This document shows, in pieces, positions 1-10,229 of a DNA stretch of 64,000 nucleotides. The position numbers and the translations under genes are program-made. The stretch comes from Clonostachys chloroleuca (lineage: Eukaryota; Ascomycota; Sordariomycetes; Hypocreales; Bionectriaceae), in NCBI GenBank assembly GCA_037952775.1, contig JBANAY010000004.1:9176001-9240000 (forward strand), in the 5' to 3' direction. The number at the start of each line of letters is the position of its first letter. Within the stretch, counting starts at the first letter, position 1. Below the pieces are notes generated by a model. The model saw nothing but the letters and a program-made list of their open reading frames with translations. It was not told the DNA's origin and searched no databases.

Positions 1-512
1 CTTACGAAAGGATTACATCCAGCCTCTCGAGGAAGTGATTACTGCATGAAAGTAACCCCGCTCTACTCCCACACGAGCGTTCATTATACGTCATCTCACG
101 CGAGCTAAGGATCAGTGACCTCACGTTCCGCTCGCTTCTGATAGCTGTGGTGCACGAGTACGAGGGCGTCTATTGCACATTCCCTGGGCCCGTGTGACTT
201 GGTGAGCTGACTTTGCCCATCGCATTCGATTAATTCTCTTCGTAGCTTTCGGGTGCTGACTTCACATGCTTGGTTTGTTATGATTTGACCTGGTTACTTG
301 ATAATGCAACTCTGACCTCTACTCATTAGCCTCCATTTTTACTGCACGTTCTTTTTTGCATATTCTCCTACCGTTGCTAGGCTGTACGGGAATCAGTATA
401 AGAAGAACGGATTTCCAAAAGATTGCGTGGCAGAAAATCTACAGCATTGCCCTTCATTGCAAACAAAACAGCACCAAACCAACCACTCACCTCTTCTACC
501 TCATCCGTCAAG
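1..512. other. Upstream non-coding region of the CHAT gene
   Basis: No convincing coding sequence on either strand. The last ~170 bases are pyrimidine-rich with short A/T stretches, as in fungal promoters and 5' leaders. No specific element could be defined. Confidence 0.4.
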
Positions 513-3298
513 ATGGAGGTCGAAGATAAATATGCGGATTTTGACTTTGATAAATATGTGGCAGAAAGTCTTCAGGACGGATCTGCGGAGTCTATTGTGT
601 ACACAGCGAACGTTTACGCCGTGTTAGATGAGAAATCTCGGATGGAAGGCAACGGCGGATGGGGATTCAGAGACGGCCTTTTAGAGTATGCTATACACCA
701 CAATTTTGCCTTTGCCGAGTCCGAAGAAAAGATGAATCTCCTTCAACAGCTCGCTGTAATTCTCGTCGATGAATGCGACGATGAGACGGACGAGCTTTTA
801 TGCCTTTCTCGCAGAACTAAACTCTCGACCATTTTGGGACATCAATACACGCAAAGTGGTGAACGCGAGCACCTCATCAACGCTCTCAGTGAGATTGATA
901 GAGCAGTGTCGTTATCCCCTCAAGCCCAGAGAACTCTGAACACCCCGGCGGGAGGCGTGATGGTGGTGCACCGTCCCGCCTCGGTGCTGCATGCGTTGAA
1001 TACATTGGCTACCAGGCTTGATGAATATTTTCAAATTACCGGGGCCTTGAACGCCCTCGACCGTTGCATCAGTATCAGAGAGGCCTTGGCTGGCCTTGTG
1101 CTTGAACCAGTCGAAGAATGCTTGGAGGCTCAAATTGAACTCCTTATCAATGCCGCTGACAGTCTACACCGACGGTACGAGCAAAGTGAGGAGGCGAGTG
1201 ACTATCTGGATCGGGCTTACGCTTATGCCCAATCAGCTGTTCTCCTATCAGGAAACGAGCAACATGAACTGTCTGGGGCTTTAGCTCAGTCGTCTCTAGC
1301 GGATGTGCTTGGTCGACGAGCGCTTGACACCAACAGCATGGGTGACCTAGAGGAGGCTATCCGATTATCTCGAAGCGTACGGCCCTTGTTTTCGCACGAT
1401 CCCAGTCGCTTGATGGAAAACGGTGTGAACCTTACATTGCGTATCCTTCAGAGACATGACATGATACGAAAAGGCCAAGGGGATATCGATGAGCAATTAT
1501 TGCTCAGAGAGATTGATGAAGCTATCACAATTGCGGACTCGACTCTTCGCAGCATGCCTGATGATCACCCAATTCGCCCCCACCTCAACAACCTCCTCGG
1601 ACACTGTCATTATGCCCGATACCTAGGAACAAGAGTTGAGGAGCGTGATCCCACGGTTGCGCTGGGTCATCTCTGGACAGCGCTCAACAGTAATAGATAT
1701 ACCTCTCTGTTTCGCCGCATACAAGCCGGCCGACAGATTGTTCGTATCTGTTGTGACGCATCCCTGTGGTCAGCGGCTTACGAAGCAGCGATCGCTACCG
1801 TCGCTCTGATACCTAAACTCTCACCCCGCGCGATCCAGATTTCTGACAAGCAGCGCATCCTGAGCGCCGATGATATCGTGGGGTTCGGTGCCGAGGCTGT
1901 TGCTCTTGCTATCGAGGCGGGAAAGGGTGGATATGCAGCGCTCTCTCTCGTTGAGAGTGCTCGAGGCTCGCTTGCTGCGTCTATATCTAATCTGCGAGTG
2001 GATATCCTGGCACTTGATGAGGCTCATCCCGATCTCGCCCAGCAGTTTGCAGAGGCACGGGAAGAGCTCTAGCAAGCCAGCTCACCTTCAGCGTCGTTGG
2101 CGAATGAGAATTTTGATAAGCTGCTCGAGAAGATCAGAGGTGTAGAGGGATTTGGAGGTTTCTGTCAACCACTGAGCGAGGAGGACATACGTGAGGCAGC
2201 CAATAGTGGTCCCATTGTGGTGCTCAGCGCAAGCGAATATGGGAGCACCCGTGCCATTCTCGTGAAAAGCCAAAGCATTGATGTGATGCAGTTCCCTTTG
2301 CTTACGCCCCACGAGCTTGAGCACAAGAAGCACGATATGCAAAGCCCTGAGTTCCTGCAATGGCTCTGGCTTGAGCTTATCAAACCAATCTTGGAAGCTC
2401 TTGGGTATACAGCACGACCACAAGAGGTCCAACCCCGAATTTGGTGGATCCCCATCGGCGTCTTCAGTGGATTTCCCCTCCACGCCGCTGGCGATCATTC
2501 TCCAGGCTCGACAGAAAACGTGATGGACTGGGTCGTGTCATCTTATAGCCTTTCCATCAAGGCCATCTTGAACGCTCGTCGCGCGCCCGTTGATCCGCAT
2601 ACTTCGGTGGCAGGCAAAGGAAAGGCGCTCTTGGTTGGCATGACAAAGACACCTAAGCTGCCCCTTTTATCTGCCGTAGCGGAGGAGATGGTCACCGCTG
2701 ATCGTCTTCTCCGCGACATAGGGCTCGACTGCACTCTACTCCAAAACACCCATGCTCAAAAGCAAATTGTCCTCGAACACCTTCAGACAAGCCAGGTCTT
2801 CCATTTCGCTGGCCACGGGGGGAAAAGGTTCACAACCCGTTAAAGAGTGCTCTTCTACTTGAAGATTGGGAGAACGATCCCATGACGGTAGGTGATGTGA
2901 TGGATCTGGATCTAGACCGAAAATCCCCTTTCCTCGCCTATCTCTCCGCGTGTGCAACAGGTCAGATTACCATGAGCAAGTTCCGTGACGAAAGCATCCA
3001 CCTTATCAGCGCGTATCAGCTGGCCGGGTTCCGCCACGTTATCGGCACGTTCTGGAAGGTAAACGATACCGCTAGCCTGACGATGGCTACCGCTACGTAT
3101 CGGAATCTGCAGAGCGGAGGCATCACAGATGAGTCCGTTGCCCGAAGTCTTCACCTTGCTGCAAAGCAGTTGCGACACATGGGGAGGGATAGAGCTTCCA
3201 ACGGAACCGTGGCTGATGGAAGAGATATCGTCCCGGCCGAGGACGTGGTTTTGGAGGGCGAGGAAAATTGGATTCCATTTGTTCATTTTGGTATTTAG
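513..3298 (+). pseudogene. TPR-CHAT domain protein (caspase-like peptidase family), disrupted
   Basis: The N-terminal ~480 residues are helical and repeat-like, as in TPR regions of fungal CHAT proteins. The CHAT peptidase domain follows, with the catalytic His in HFAGHG (2802-2819) and the catalytic Cys in LSACATG (Cys codon 2951-2953). CHAT proteases are caspase relatives, often in cell-death or defence proteins; the substrate here is unknown. The start at 513 is the first ATG of the frame. Two lesions are seen. A TAG at 2070-2072 lies in a frame that otherwise continues. The frame also shifts after the G6 run at 2817-2822: His is in one frame and Cys in another, and one missing base accounts for it. 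With one base added the length is exactly 929 codons including the TAG. It is therefore either a pseudogene or a gene with assembly errors. Family assignment is confident; functional state is not. Confidence 0.85.
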
Positions 3299-3611
3299 TA
3301 AGATTGTTTTACTCTATCCTTATAAAACTAAACCAATCCATGAATTTGCTGCGGTATAATTATTAGAGAGCTTAGCAGGGTTACATTCATAATATGTCCT
3401 TATTGTTGGTAATTTCAGAGCATCACTTGAAAGACACTATACATTTCCGAAAAACAGGCAACAGAGAAATAAGTCTTAGTGTATGGAACGTCAAAAAAAG
3501 CCTATATAATGAGGTTGTTGCCCGAAGGTATTGTCGCAAACGGGTTCGCTTTCCAGGGCGTGTGCCTAAGATGGGCTCAATAGCAATGCCTTAATTTTGG
3601 TGAGAATATTC

Positions 3612-3905
3612 TCAAGCGTGTGCAGCATTGGCATCTAGTTCATCCTCAGGACCATGACAGTGATGTGTTGGCATCGAGCCCGACGTCCAGGCGCTTAAAA
3701 TATCTGGCAATATATCATCCCCTGATAGAGGCTTGATCTTTGGTGCTTGTGGTGGTTCCCAGTTGGAACCACGACCGCAAGCCCGTCCTTTCCAGGCTGC
3801 CATAACTTGGCGTCACCATCCAGCAGCGGATGCAAGTTCCCACTCGCGGCGACATTGGTGGGTTTCTTGGCATCGACGAAACACAGGACTTCAAAGTCCA
3901 TCTTG
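3612..3905 (-). pseudogene. Truncated copy of the unknown gene at 12213-12814
   Basis: Reading the minus strand from 3901 gives MDFEVLCFVDAKKPTNVAAS, nearly identical to residues of the intact-looking protein at 12213-12814. The next part matches the same gene's nucleotides in another reading frame, around an internal deletion of roughly 100 bases (the THIRCWMVIPD region is read as LHPLLDGD). This is a decayed, internally deleted, inverted duplicate. Function is unknown for both copies. Confidence 0.75.
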
Positions 3906-4275
3906 GTGGTGCACGACTTCCCAGCGATTAGTAAGTCTCATTTGGTCGCAGTAACTCAGAAACTCCCACTAACCAATTGTCGTGTCGACAGCCTGCTTTC
4001 ATTTGCGAGTGCTCGGAGGTTTGTAACATTATATCCATATGTAAATCCCATCCCCGGACTCCATCCCTGTTATGCGGCCCAAGATGTCTAGGTCATTACG
4101 TAGGTAGGCAAGGCGATGACTGGGCCTGTGCTGAGCGACTCTTTTGCATGGACAGAGTACTCCGAGCCCACCCAAGAGTGGGGTTCCCTGGGCGAGGCGT
4201 CTACTAGGCCTGTGCTCATTCCGAAGGGTATGTGAGATATTCTTGTCTTCGAATCGTAACATTCCGGTCGGGTTA

Positions 4276-4376
4276 ACTCTTACGTCAGGTGTCTCATTTT
4301 TCGTTGGCAAGAAGCTCTGGCCAGAGCTTGGGTGGCAAGTTGGTGACAAAAGAAATGAGACACCTAATGGAAGAGT
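4276..4376. mobile_element. MITE-like foldback element, copy 1
   Basis: A short non-coding element with inverted ends: AGGTGTCTCATTT near 4287 and AAATGAGACACCT ending at 4365. The arms extend outward as ACTCTTACGTC on the left and TAATGGAAGAGT on the right. The interior carries a GGCCAGAG-type palindromic core. There is no coding capacity, as expected of a non-autonomous DNA transposon. It is followed by a near-identical second copy, with the segment TCTTCGAATCGTAAC repeated before, between and after them. Confidence 0.7.
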
Positions 4377-4415
4377 ATGTCTTTTCTTCGAATCGTAACG
4401 ATCCGGTCGGGTTAA

Positions 4416-4513
4416 CTCTTCCGTTAGGTGTCTCATTTCCCACTAGAGAAGCTTTGGCCAGAGGCTGAGTGGCAAGTTGGTGACAGGAGAAATGAGACAC
4501 CTAACAGAAGAAT
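4416..4513. mobile_element. MITE-like foldback element, copy 2
   Basis: Same element as copy 1, in the same orientation, about 139 bases downstream. The terminal arms are better matched: TCTTCCGTTAGGTGTCTCATTTC on the left against GAAATGAGACACCTAACAGAAGA on the right (about 23 bp, one mismatch). The interior matches the copy in the intron of the Zn2Cys6 gene at about 6848-6925. Confidence 0.7.
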
Positions 4514-4559
4514 ATGTCCTTGTCTTCGAATCGTAACGTTCTGGTCGGGTTCTGGCTCT

Positions 4560-5118
4560 TGGTCTCTTTCTGTACCCATGCTTCTACTACACCAAGACCA
4601 CTAGGGCCGGTGCGGCCTGGGCGGCCCAAGAAGAGTTGCCTTGTTCTAAGGGTAAGGGTGTATGAAAGAGCTCGAGTACAAAGTAAAAAACAGCAATGGA
4701 AGATGCCAGAGGACTTGTCATCTGAACACAATGAATGAATGGAAGGCACGTTTGGCGGGCACGAGTCTCTTGGCAGGCAGGCACGGGCGTGTGGCGCAAC
4801 GTTAGGCCTCCACCACAGTGTGCGAGAATTTGCTATGTACTTTGCCACTCTAAACCCAAGTAAAGATACCTCTTGAGTTTTGAATAAGGGAGACAGGAGC
4901 GGTTGACTTGATACTTCAAAAGGGGTCAACCATGAACGGGGCTTATTGCGCACAAGAACACAATACACAACCACACAATACACAAACACAAGATGTTAAA
5001 TACCCCCGCACACACTATTGGCCCAAATACGCACTGGTTGTTAGGCGTGTTGGGTAAATTCACAACCCTAGCCAGAAACATGACCAAATCCAGCCGTAGC
5101 AAAGTTGAAATCTGAGAG
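4560..5118. other. Repeat-derived non-coding stretch
   Basis: No credible gene. 4664-4742 matches a dispersed repeat (GAGTACAAAGTAAAA...ACACAATGAAT) found in at least seven other places in the window. 4870-4935 matches 42240-42312 (TTGAATAAGGGAGACAGGAG and following bases). Both look like transposon debris. Confidence 0.55.
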
Positions 5119-5140
5119 ACTGTGCGCAACAGCCTGAAGT

Positions 5141-7747
5141 TCATGTCAGTTGGGCCGCCCAAACCGGATAGCAGAGGTCAGAACTCACGGCATCATCCCA
5201 TTCCCCGCCCCCTAGAAAATCGAAGTCCCCAATATCATCAAGATCTAGAGTCTGGCAAGTATCCAACATCAGGCCTGCCTCGCCTGTCTCGCCCGTTTCG
5301 CTGCTGTTCACCCCTGCCATGCCTTGTAGTATCTCGATGCATTCTGCTGCCGCGTCTTCGGCGGCCTCGCGGAGCATCTTGTCATGCTCCGACTTGGACC
5401 AACGAGCCGCCTCAAGCCCGCTGAGATGAGCAAGCATGCAGGCGGTACTGACAAACGCCTTGACATTCGTGTCGCCAGCTCGGAGGCGTTCCCGGCGCAG
5501 CTCGTGCCATGACTGAAGGATCGAGCGCGCCTCGGCCATGCCTGGTGTAATGGCTCCATAGTGCGATCGGGGCTCTTTCTCTAGACTCTGAGCGAGATCC
5601 ACTGCCAAGGTCAGAATGAGCTGTGGCTGTGTGGCTCGATACGGGCCGCTACCGCAGAGGAACAGCCGGGAAAAATCCCAGTCCGAGAGGGTGGCCTGAG
5701 GAGTGGCGAGAAACGCCCGAGACTCAGGGGTTAGATAAGTTATTGCGGCGAGGCGTGTGCTCGCATCGGTAGACATCTTGCGAGAAAAATGAAACAAGGG
5801 ATTCTGCAGTGCTTGAGGGAGGAGGGGCAGGTGGAGGGTCAGGAAGAAGCGATGCATAGTGAACTCGGCATATCTCAGCTGAAATGAGGTTATTCCGCCC
5901 GTCTCGTGAAATTTGCCCAGCCGCTGAGTTATACTCTGCAGAGAAGTGCCGAGGTCAGAGTTGATAGCAAGAGTTCTATCAAAAGAGGCCGTGGAGCGGA
6001 CGGAATTGACTGCCTTGGCCACAGCTAGTCGGGCCGGCCAAGTTTCTAGCAGGGCGAGTTGTGCCGCCATTTCAGTGCACACTTCTGGGTCGGTACCTAA
6101 TGCCGGATCGGTATGGTTAACAAGCTGCTCATCGTTAACATTGGCAGGCGGATCGGTATCGTAGTCTTCGAGGGTTATTGGGGGAGTTCCCCCCGAGTCT
6201 AGACTGGCTTGAAGGACGATCTCTAGGACTGTAGCCCAGAGCCGCCGACGTATCTCTGCCTCGCGTACCGTCATACCAGGAAAGAACTTTGGATCTTTGT
6301 GGAGCCCAATATGTGTTGCTGTATGAAGGAGGGTTCCGGCACCGATCCAGCTTAGATCGGAGCTCATATTGGTGATATCATTTGCGTGGTGCAACAGGCA
6401 GAGGATCTGCATGCCCGTGATGCTAATTTTATGTCTCTTACAAGCTAAAGTGAGCCAGAGATTTGCCTCCCAGACCCAGTGGCAGGCGGATGAGCGAATT
6501 GAGAAAGTATTATCTTGAAAGGCGGCACCGATTGCCATGCACAGCTGCAGAAGAATAACGAAGGAGCCATCGGCTATCTGGGGGCCGGCCCAGTACCTTT
6601 CGTACTCGGCGCGGAACGTAGGAACGTGTATAGTGCGGTACACGGTCTCAAAGGTCCTGAAGTAGGCCTCGATGAGCTGATCTGCTGTCTGTCTCGTGGG
6701 CATCCGCTTCCCAAAAGAGGTAGTGGCAGAGTCTAGGACACGGCAGGCCTTGACTTGCCTCGCCAGAGACTTGCATGTCTGAAGCTGGCGATACAGGTCG
6801 CCACCGTCTATCTCTAATTCTTTGAAAAAGTCTATCAGAACGGGCATCTGGTGTCATGGTTAGCAGAAGCTTCAGCCAGAGGCTGGATGGCAGTGGGTGA
6901 CAGGAAAATGAGACAGCTAATGGAAGAGTTGGTACAATGAATACAGGAATTTAGTAGTACATATAGAATGCAGTAATGTGACAATATCCGCTGTAATGTC
7001 TCTGAGGCATGCATTATTAACACTCAATAGTCTGACAATATCGTCGCAGACTCGAGAATAAGCGTGTTTGAGAGTCTCAATTTCAATGTCACCCACATGG
7101 GTGGCTAAGGCAGTCCTTACAAGCTGTGCAACATTAAACCAGTGACTTCGCCCCAGATATTGCATCTTGGTGATCACGGCCTTGTCTTCGCGCTGAAATC
7201 TGTCGCCAATTTCCTCTTCACATAGCTGACGGGACTTTGCTAGTTCCTGCTCAAGCTGTCTGATCCGAGATTCGAGTGAGGCTACATTAGCATATGTCGG
7301 ATTTCCTGGGAGGCTTTCCGGTGTGAGCGCCACGACCCCGGGGATGAAGGTTTTCGTCTGCTGAGCGGTACTCAATGCGGCCTTGGATGGCGACAAGGAG
7401 TCTGCCAGAGCAGGCGACGGTCGGGATCCTCTGACACTATTGGGGTTGTCCAATTCACAGAGCCTTGGTGCTGGCGTGGGATCAGTACCATGCCCTAAGC
7501 CTGCAGCCTGGACAGGGCGGACAACTCCGGATGGTATAGAGGGGCTCAACAAGGTCACTTTCTTTCTGGGCTGTGGATCGGGCGCGTAGGTGCAATGTTG
7601 GTTTCGAGATCGCTGGCAGGAGGCGCAGGGGCGAGTCCTGTCGCAACGGATCTTGCGCGCCCGGCACTGGTCGCAGGCCAGAGCAGGCCTCCTCCGCTTG
7701 ATCCCCTTGGGTGCTGATGAAGGGCTTGGCTGGCTCTGAGTTGACAT
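5141..7747 (-). CDS. Zn2Cys6 transcription factor with fungal-specific regulatory domain
   Basis: Exon 1 is 7747-7121 and exon 2 is 6847-5141, giving about 777 residues. Near residue 25 is the binuclear zinc cluster CDQCRARKIRCDRTRPCASC. The middle region (IEAYFRTFETVYRTIHVPTF, then RRRLWATVLEI) is typical of the fungal-specific transcription factor domain. The intron 6848-7120 (GTAAGG donor, CCAG acceptor) falls between the GRSHWFN motif and PVLIDFF, which adjoin in related proteins, and keeps the frame exactly. It is long (273 bp) because it holds a MITE. The C-terminus is uncertain: a GTGAGT donor at 5187 and CACAG acceptor at 5120 offer an alternative last exon. It probably regulates the adjacent monooxygenase and transporter; that is inferred from position only. 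Confidence 0.88.
6848..6925. mobile_element. MITE copy inside the regulator's intron
   Basis: The plus strand here (GGTGTCAT...AGAAGCTTCAGCCAGAGGCTGG...GTGGGTGACAGGAAAATGAGACAGCTAATGGAAGAGT) aligns along its length with the MITEs at 4276-4513. Its left terminus coincides with the end of the intron, so the CACCAG splice acceptor appears to lie in the MITE terminal repeat. Confidence 0.65.
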
Positions 7748-8427
7748 GATCTGGACGCGTTAGATGGCGTGGTAACAGGGAGAAGGGGAGAGCGAGGGAA
7801 GGAAAACCACGGAAGAGGAACTCAGGATGTTGTATATTAAGGAGAACCTGTTTTGCTAGGAACTTTGCAACAGAGAGTTTCTAGCGTCACGTCGCCCATG
7901 CCAGTCGCGTATGCTCAAGGAACATTGAAGGTTGGAAGTGAGCGATTCAAGCCGGTGAAGTCACCGGTGGCGGCCGCACCCAACTCCGAAATTGCTGATA
8001 GCTGATTGGAGGAAGCGGCCGAGAAACACGCCAAGCCCCGAGCGACAAATCAGGGCAGAGCTTCACCCCGAGGCTCCCGGACCGAATACCAACGTTTTCC
8101 CTACTCCAGCCATATGCTGGTGGGCACTATCAAGGAGTTACTGTGCAGTAAAAGTATTTGGTTTGGAACACAGCTACCATGAAGTACGCCATTTGAGCCT
8201 GGAAAGCGAACCCATTTACCACGGCATATCCAGGCAACGATTCGATTTCACTACGCGGGCTATTTTCGACATTCATGCCCTTTAAAAGCGTTTGTTCGTT
8301 GAGTAAAAGTCTTTCTTGGATGCCTATTCTAAGATTTCACTACACGACCTGATGAAAGGCGAAGAACGAGTTATAGGCCCATTGAGAAAACAACCAGCCA
8401 CACCTCAGGAAATAAGAACCCTCCCCC
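7748..8427. other. Intergenic region upstream of the Zn2Cys6 gene
   Basis: No gene recognised. It contains the promoter of the regulator, read leftward, and the 3' side of the monooxygenase remnant. The notable element is the palindrome at 7952-7967, listed separately. Confidence 0.45.
7952..7967. promoter_or_regulatory. Perfect inverted repeat CCGGTGA-AG-TCACCGG
   Basis: Two 7-base arms with a 2-base spacer, about 205 bases upstream of the regulator's start codon and followed by GGCGGCCGC. Zn2Cys6 dimers commonly bind inverted CGG half-sites, so this could be an autoregulatory operator. That role is inferred; only the symmetry is seen. Confidence 0.4.
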
Positions 8428-9741
8428 TCACGCCTTCTTAAGCTCCTCGTTGATACCATTGTACGTCCAGTTGTAGTTCATATTCTGGAAGGAATTCACC
8501 TCGTCCAGCTTTTGGCTCGCCGCGCGAGTGTTAAGCTGCACCTGCGACGCTCTAGGCCTCCGCACCGCCTCCTACTGCTGGAGGATATTTGGGACATCTG
8601 ACGGTGCCACGCCTGGCTCGAGGAGTAGTCTCAGTCCCTCGGCATCCTCAATCGCCTGCCCGGCTCCTTGACCTTGGAAGGGCGCCATGGCGTGCGCCGC
8701 GTCGCCTATCAAAACAGCTCGGCCGGAGACATAGTTGGGGAGAGGGTCATGGTCTCGGAGCTCCCACACTTTGACTTCCTCGGCGTATCTATCGGTGTCA
8801 GTTTTGGATGTTACATTTGGATGAGTGGCGGAGGGTGGTTCGGAAGACTTACTTCATGAATTCTCGATAAGACAGAGGAAAGTCCTTAAATATGTCCAAA
8901 ACCTCGTCAATGTCGCCATTAGCGAACCAAGACTCTGTAGCCCGTTGGCTAAGGTACTCGTTGGGAAAGGCACAGCTAAAGTTGACGTATTGAAAATCAC
9001 AGCATGGGTATGTGATGATAGCCCTGTTAGTACCATCCTCAAGCCGCGTGATGGAAAGGTAGCCGCCAGTTTCGGGATTCCACCAGTCAGGGAGATGCTC
9101 AGCGGCCTTTCGGGCACTCTCTGAAGACACCAGGAACCGGAAGATGCTCTGGCCGGTGGGCGTGACGGCGTAATCACTGCTGCCCACAATCTTTTCCTTG
9201 ATCTTGGTGTGGATGCCGGCTGCCACTATCGAGGAGTCAACTCTGCTGTACGAGAGAAAAAAGGAAAGAATCGACTCACCAATTATGACATCCCCTGGAT
9301 GGTCTCTCCATCCTCGAGCGCGACAACTCCGGTGTCGGAATCGATATCTGTCACCTGGCCTTGTAACGAAGCACTGGCGTTGTCCCCGGACCGTCTTGGG
9401 CCGCAAGGCGATGCAGCTCATCCCTTACGTCCACGCGCAGCTGCATGAGCCAGTCGGCGCCCCATGTCGATTCCATCCAAGGGAATGGTCTTGACCAGAG
9501 CTCCAGTCGCACCGTCGTACGCTTTGAGCCCCTTGCTCTCGACGGCTCGCACGCGCTGGCGGTCGTAACCAATCTTCTCGAGAATCTTGACAGCGTTGGG
9601 TCCGAAAGCAAGACCTTGCCCGTCGGCGACTTGGCTCGGGTCCCCTGACTCGAGGATGGTGACATCAGAGCCTGTTCGGAGCATGGCTGCCGATGCCAGG
9701 CCGGCGATACCTGCGCCAATAATAACGATCTTGAGGGGCAT
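8428..9741 (-). pseudogene. FAD-dependent monooxygenase (salicylate hydroxylase-like), disrupted
   Basis: Start ATG is 9741-9739, followed by the Rossmann motif IVIIGAGIAGLASA. Later come DVIIG and the GD motif VLIGDAAHAMAPFQGQG, typical of flavoprotein aromatic hydroxylases that use NAD(P)H and O2. Introns are 9226-9279 and 8789-8852. Four lesions are seen: one extra base at the C4 run 9460-9463 (G on the coding strand), a missing base near 9354-9360, a missing base at the C4 run 9292-9295, and an in-frame TAG at 8572-8574. After the TAG the frame continues sensibly (VRRPRASQVQ) to 8428. Correcting the indels gives exactly 399 codons, close to the family norm. It diverges from the MFS transporter. 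It is either a real pseudogene or base-call errors plus one nonsense change. Confidence 0.85.
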
Positions 9742-10229
9742 AGTGAGTAAAAGTTTTAGGGACAGTGATACTGTGCTTGTGTAGAGGTGAGATGTTGGGT
9801 ATTTGATGAATGACTCGGTTTGCATGATGATGAACTTACACGAGACTGTCAGGTTATTCCTTTTATATACATCAAGACTGTGCACCGAACGCTTGGCTCC
9901 CATTTACCCCAAAGAAAACAACGTATACACCGAGAAATAGTGGGTCGTGATCTTGGTCTTGCGGCACGACTGAGTCTTCGGGGTCGGGGTCGGTCGACAG
10001 ATGAGCTCTCGGCCGACTTTCGTGTCTACAGACTCGGTCAAGGAAGGCAACAGGCCGTAGACCTTGCAAAATGTCAATTGCGCATTGAATGAAATGAGCT
10101 CATTTCCGCCTTGTCCCGATGGTCCAGCCCGAGTTACGTACACCTCTAGCCAGTACTTATAATAACTCATGCCGCCCTTCACTTGAACATCAACAAAACT
10201 ACTTTTAACAACCACGAAACCAACGTTCT
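9742..10229. promoter_or_regulatory. Divergent promoter between monooxygenase and MFS transporter
   Basis: 488 bases separate the two divergent starts. Three CGG triplets occur in direct repeat with 3-base spacing at 9979, 9985 and 9991, and a CGGCCG at 10010-10015. These are plausible half-sites for the neighbouring Zn2Cys6 protein. A TATAATA lies near 10158, about 70 bases before the transporter ATG. Regulation by the neighbour is an inference. Confidence 0.4.

Noticed and set aside
6917..7120. Extra coding sequence of the Zn2Cys6 gene (open frame past residue 209)
   Set aside because: It is the open part of an intron: the frame ends near the MITE, whereas splicing at GTAAGG joins two conserved segments exactly.
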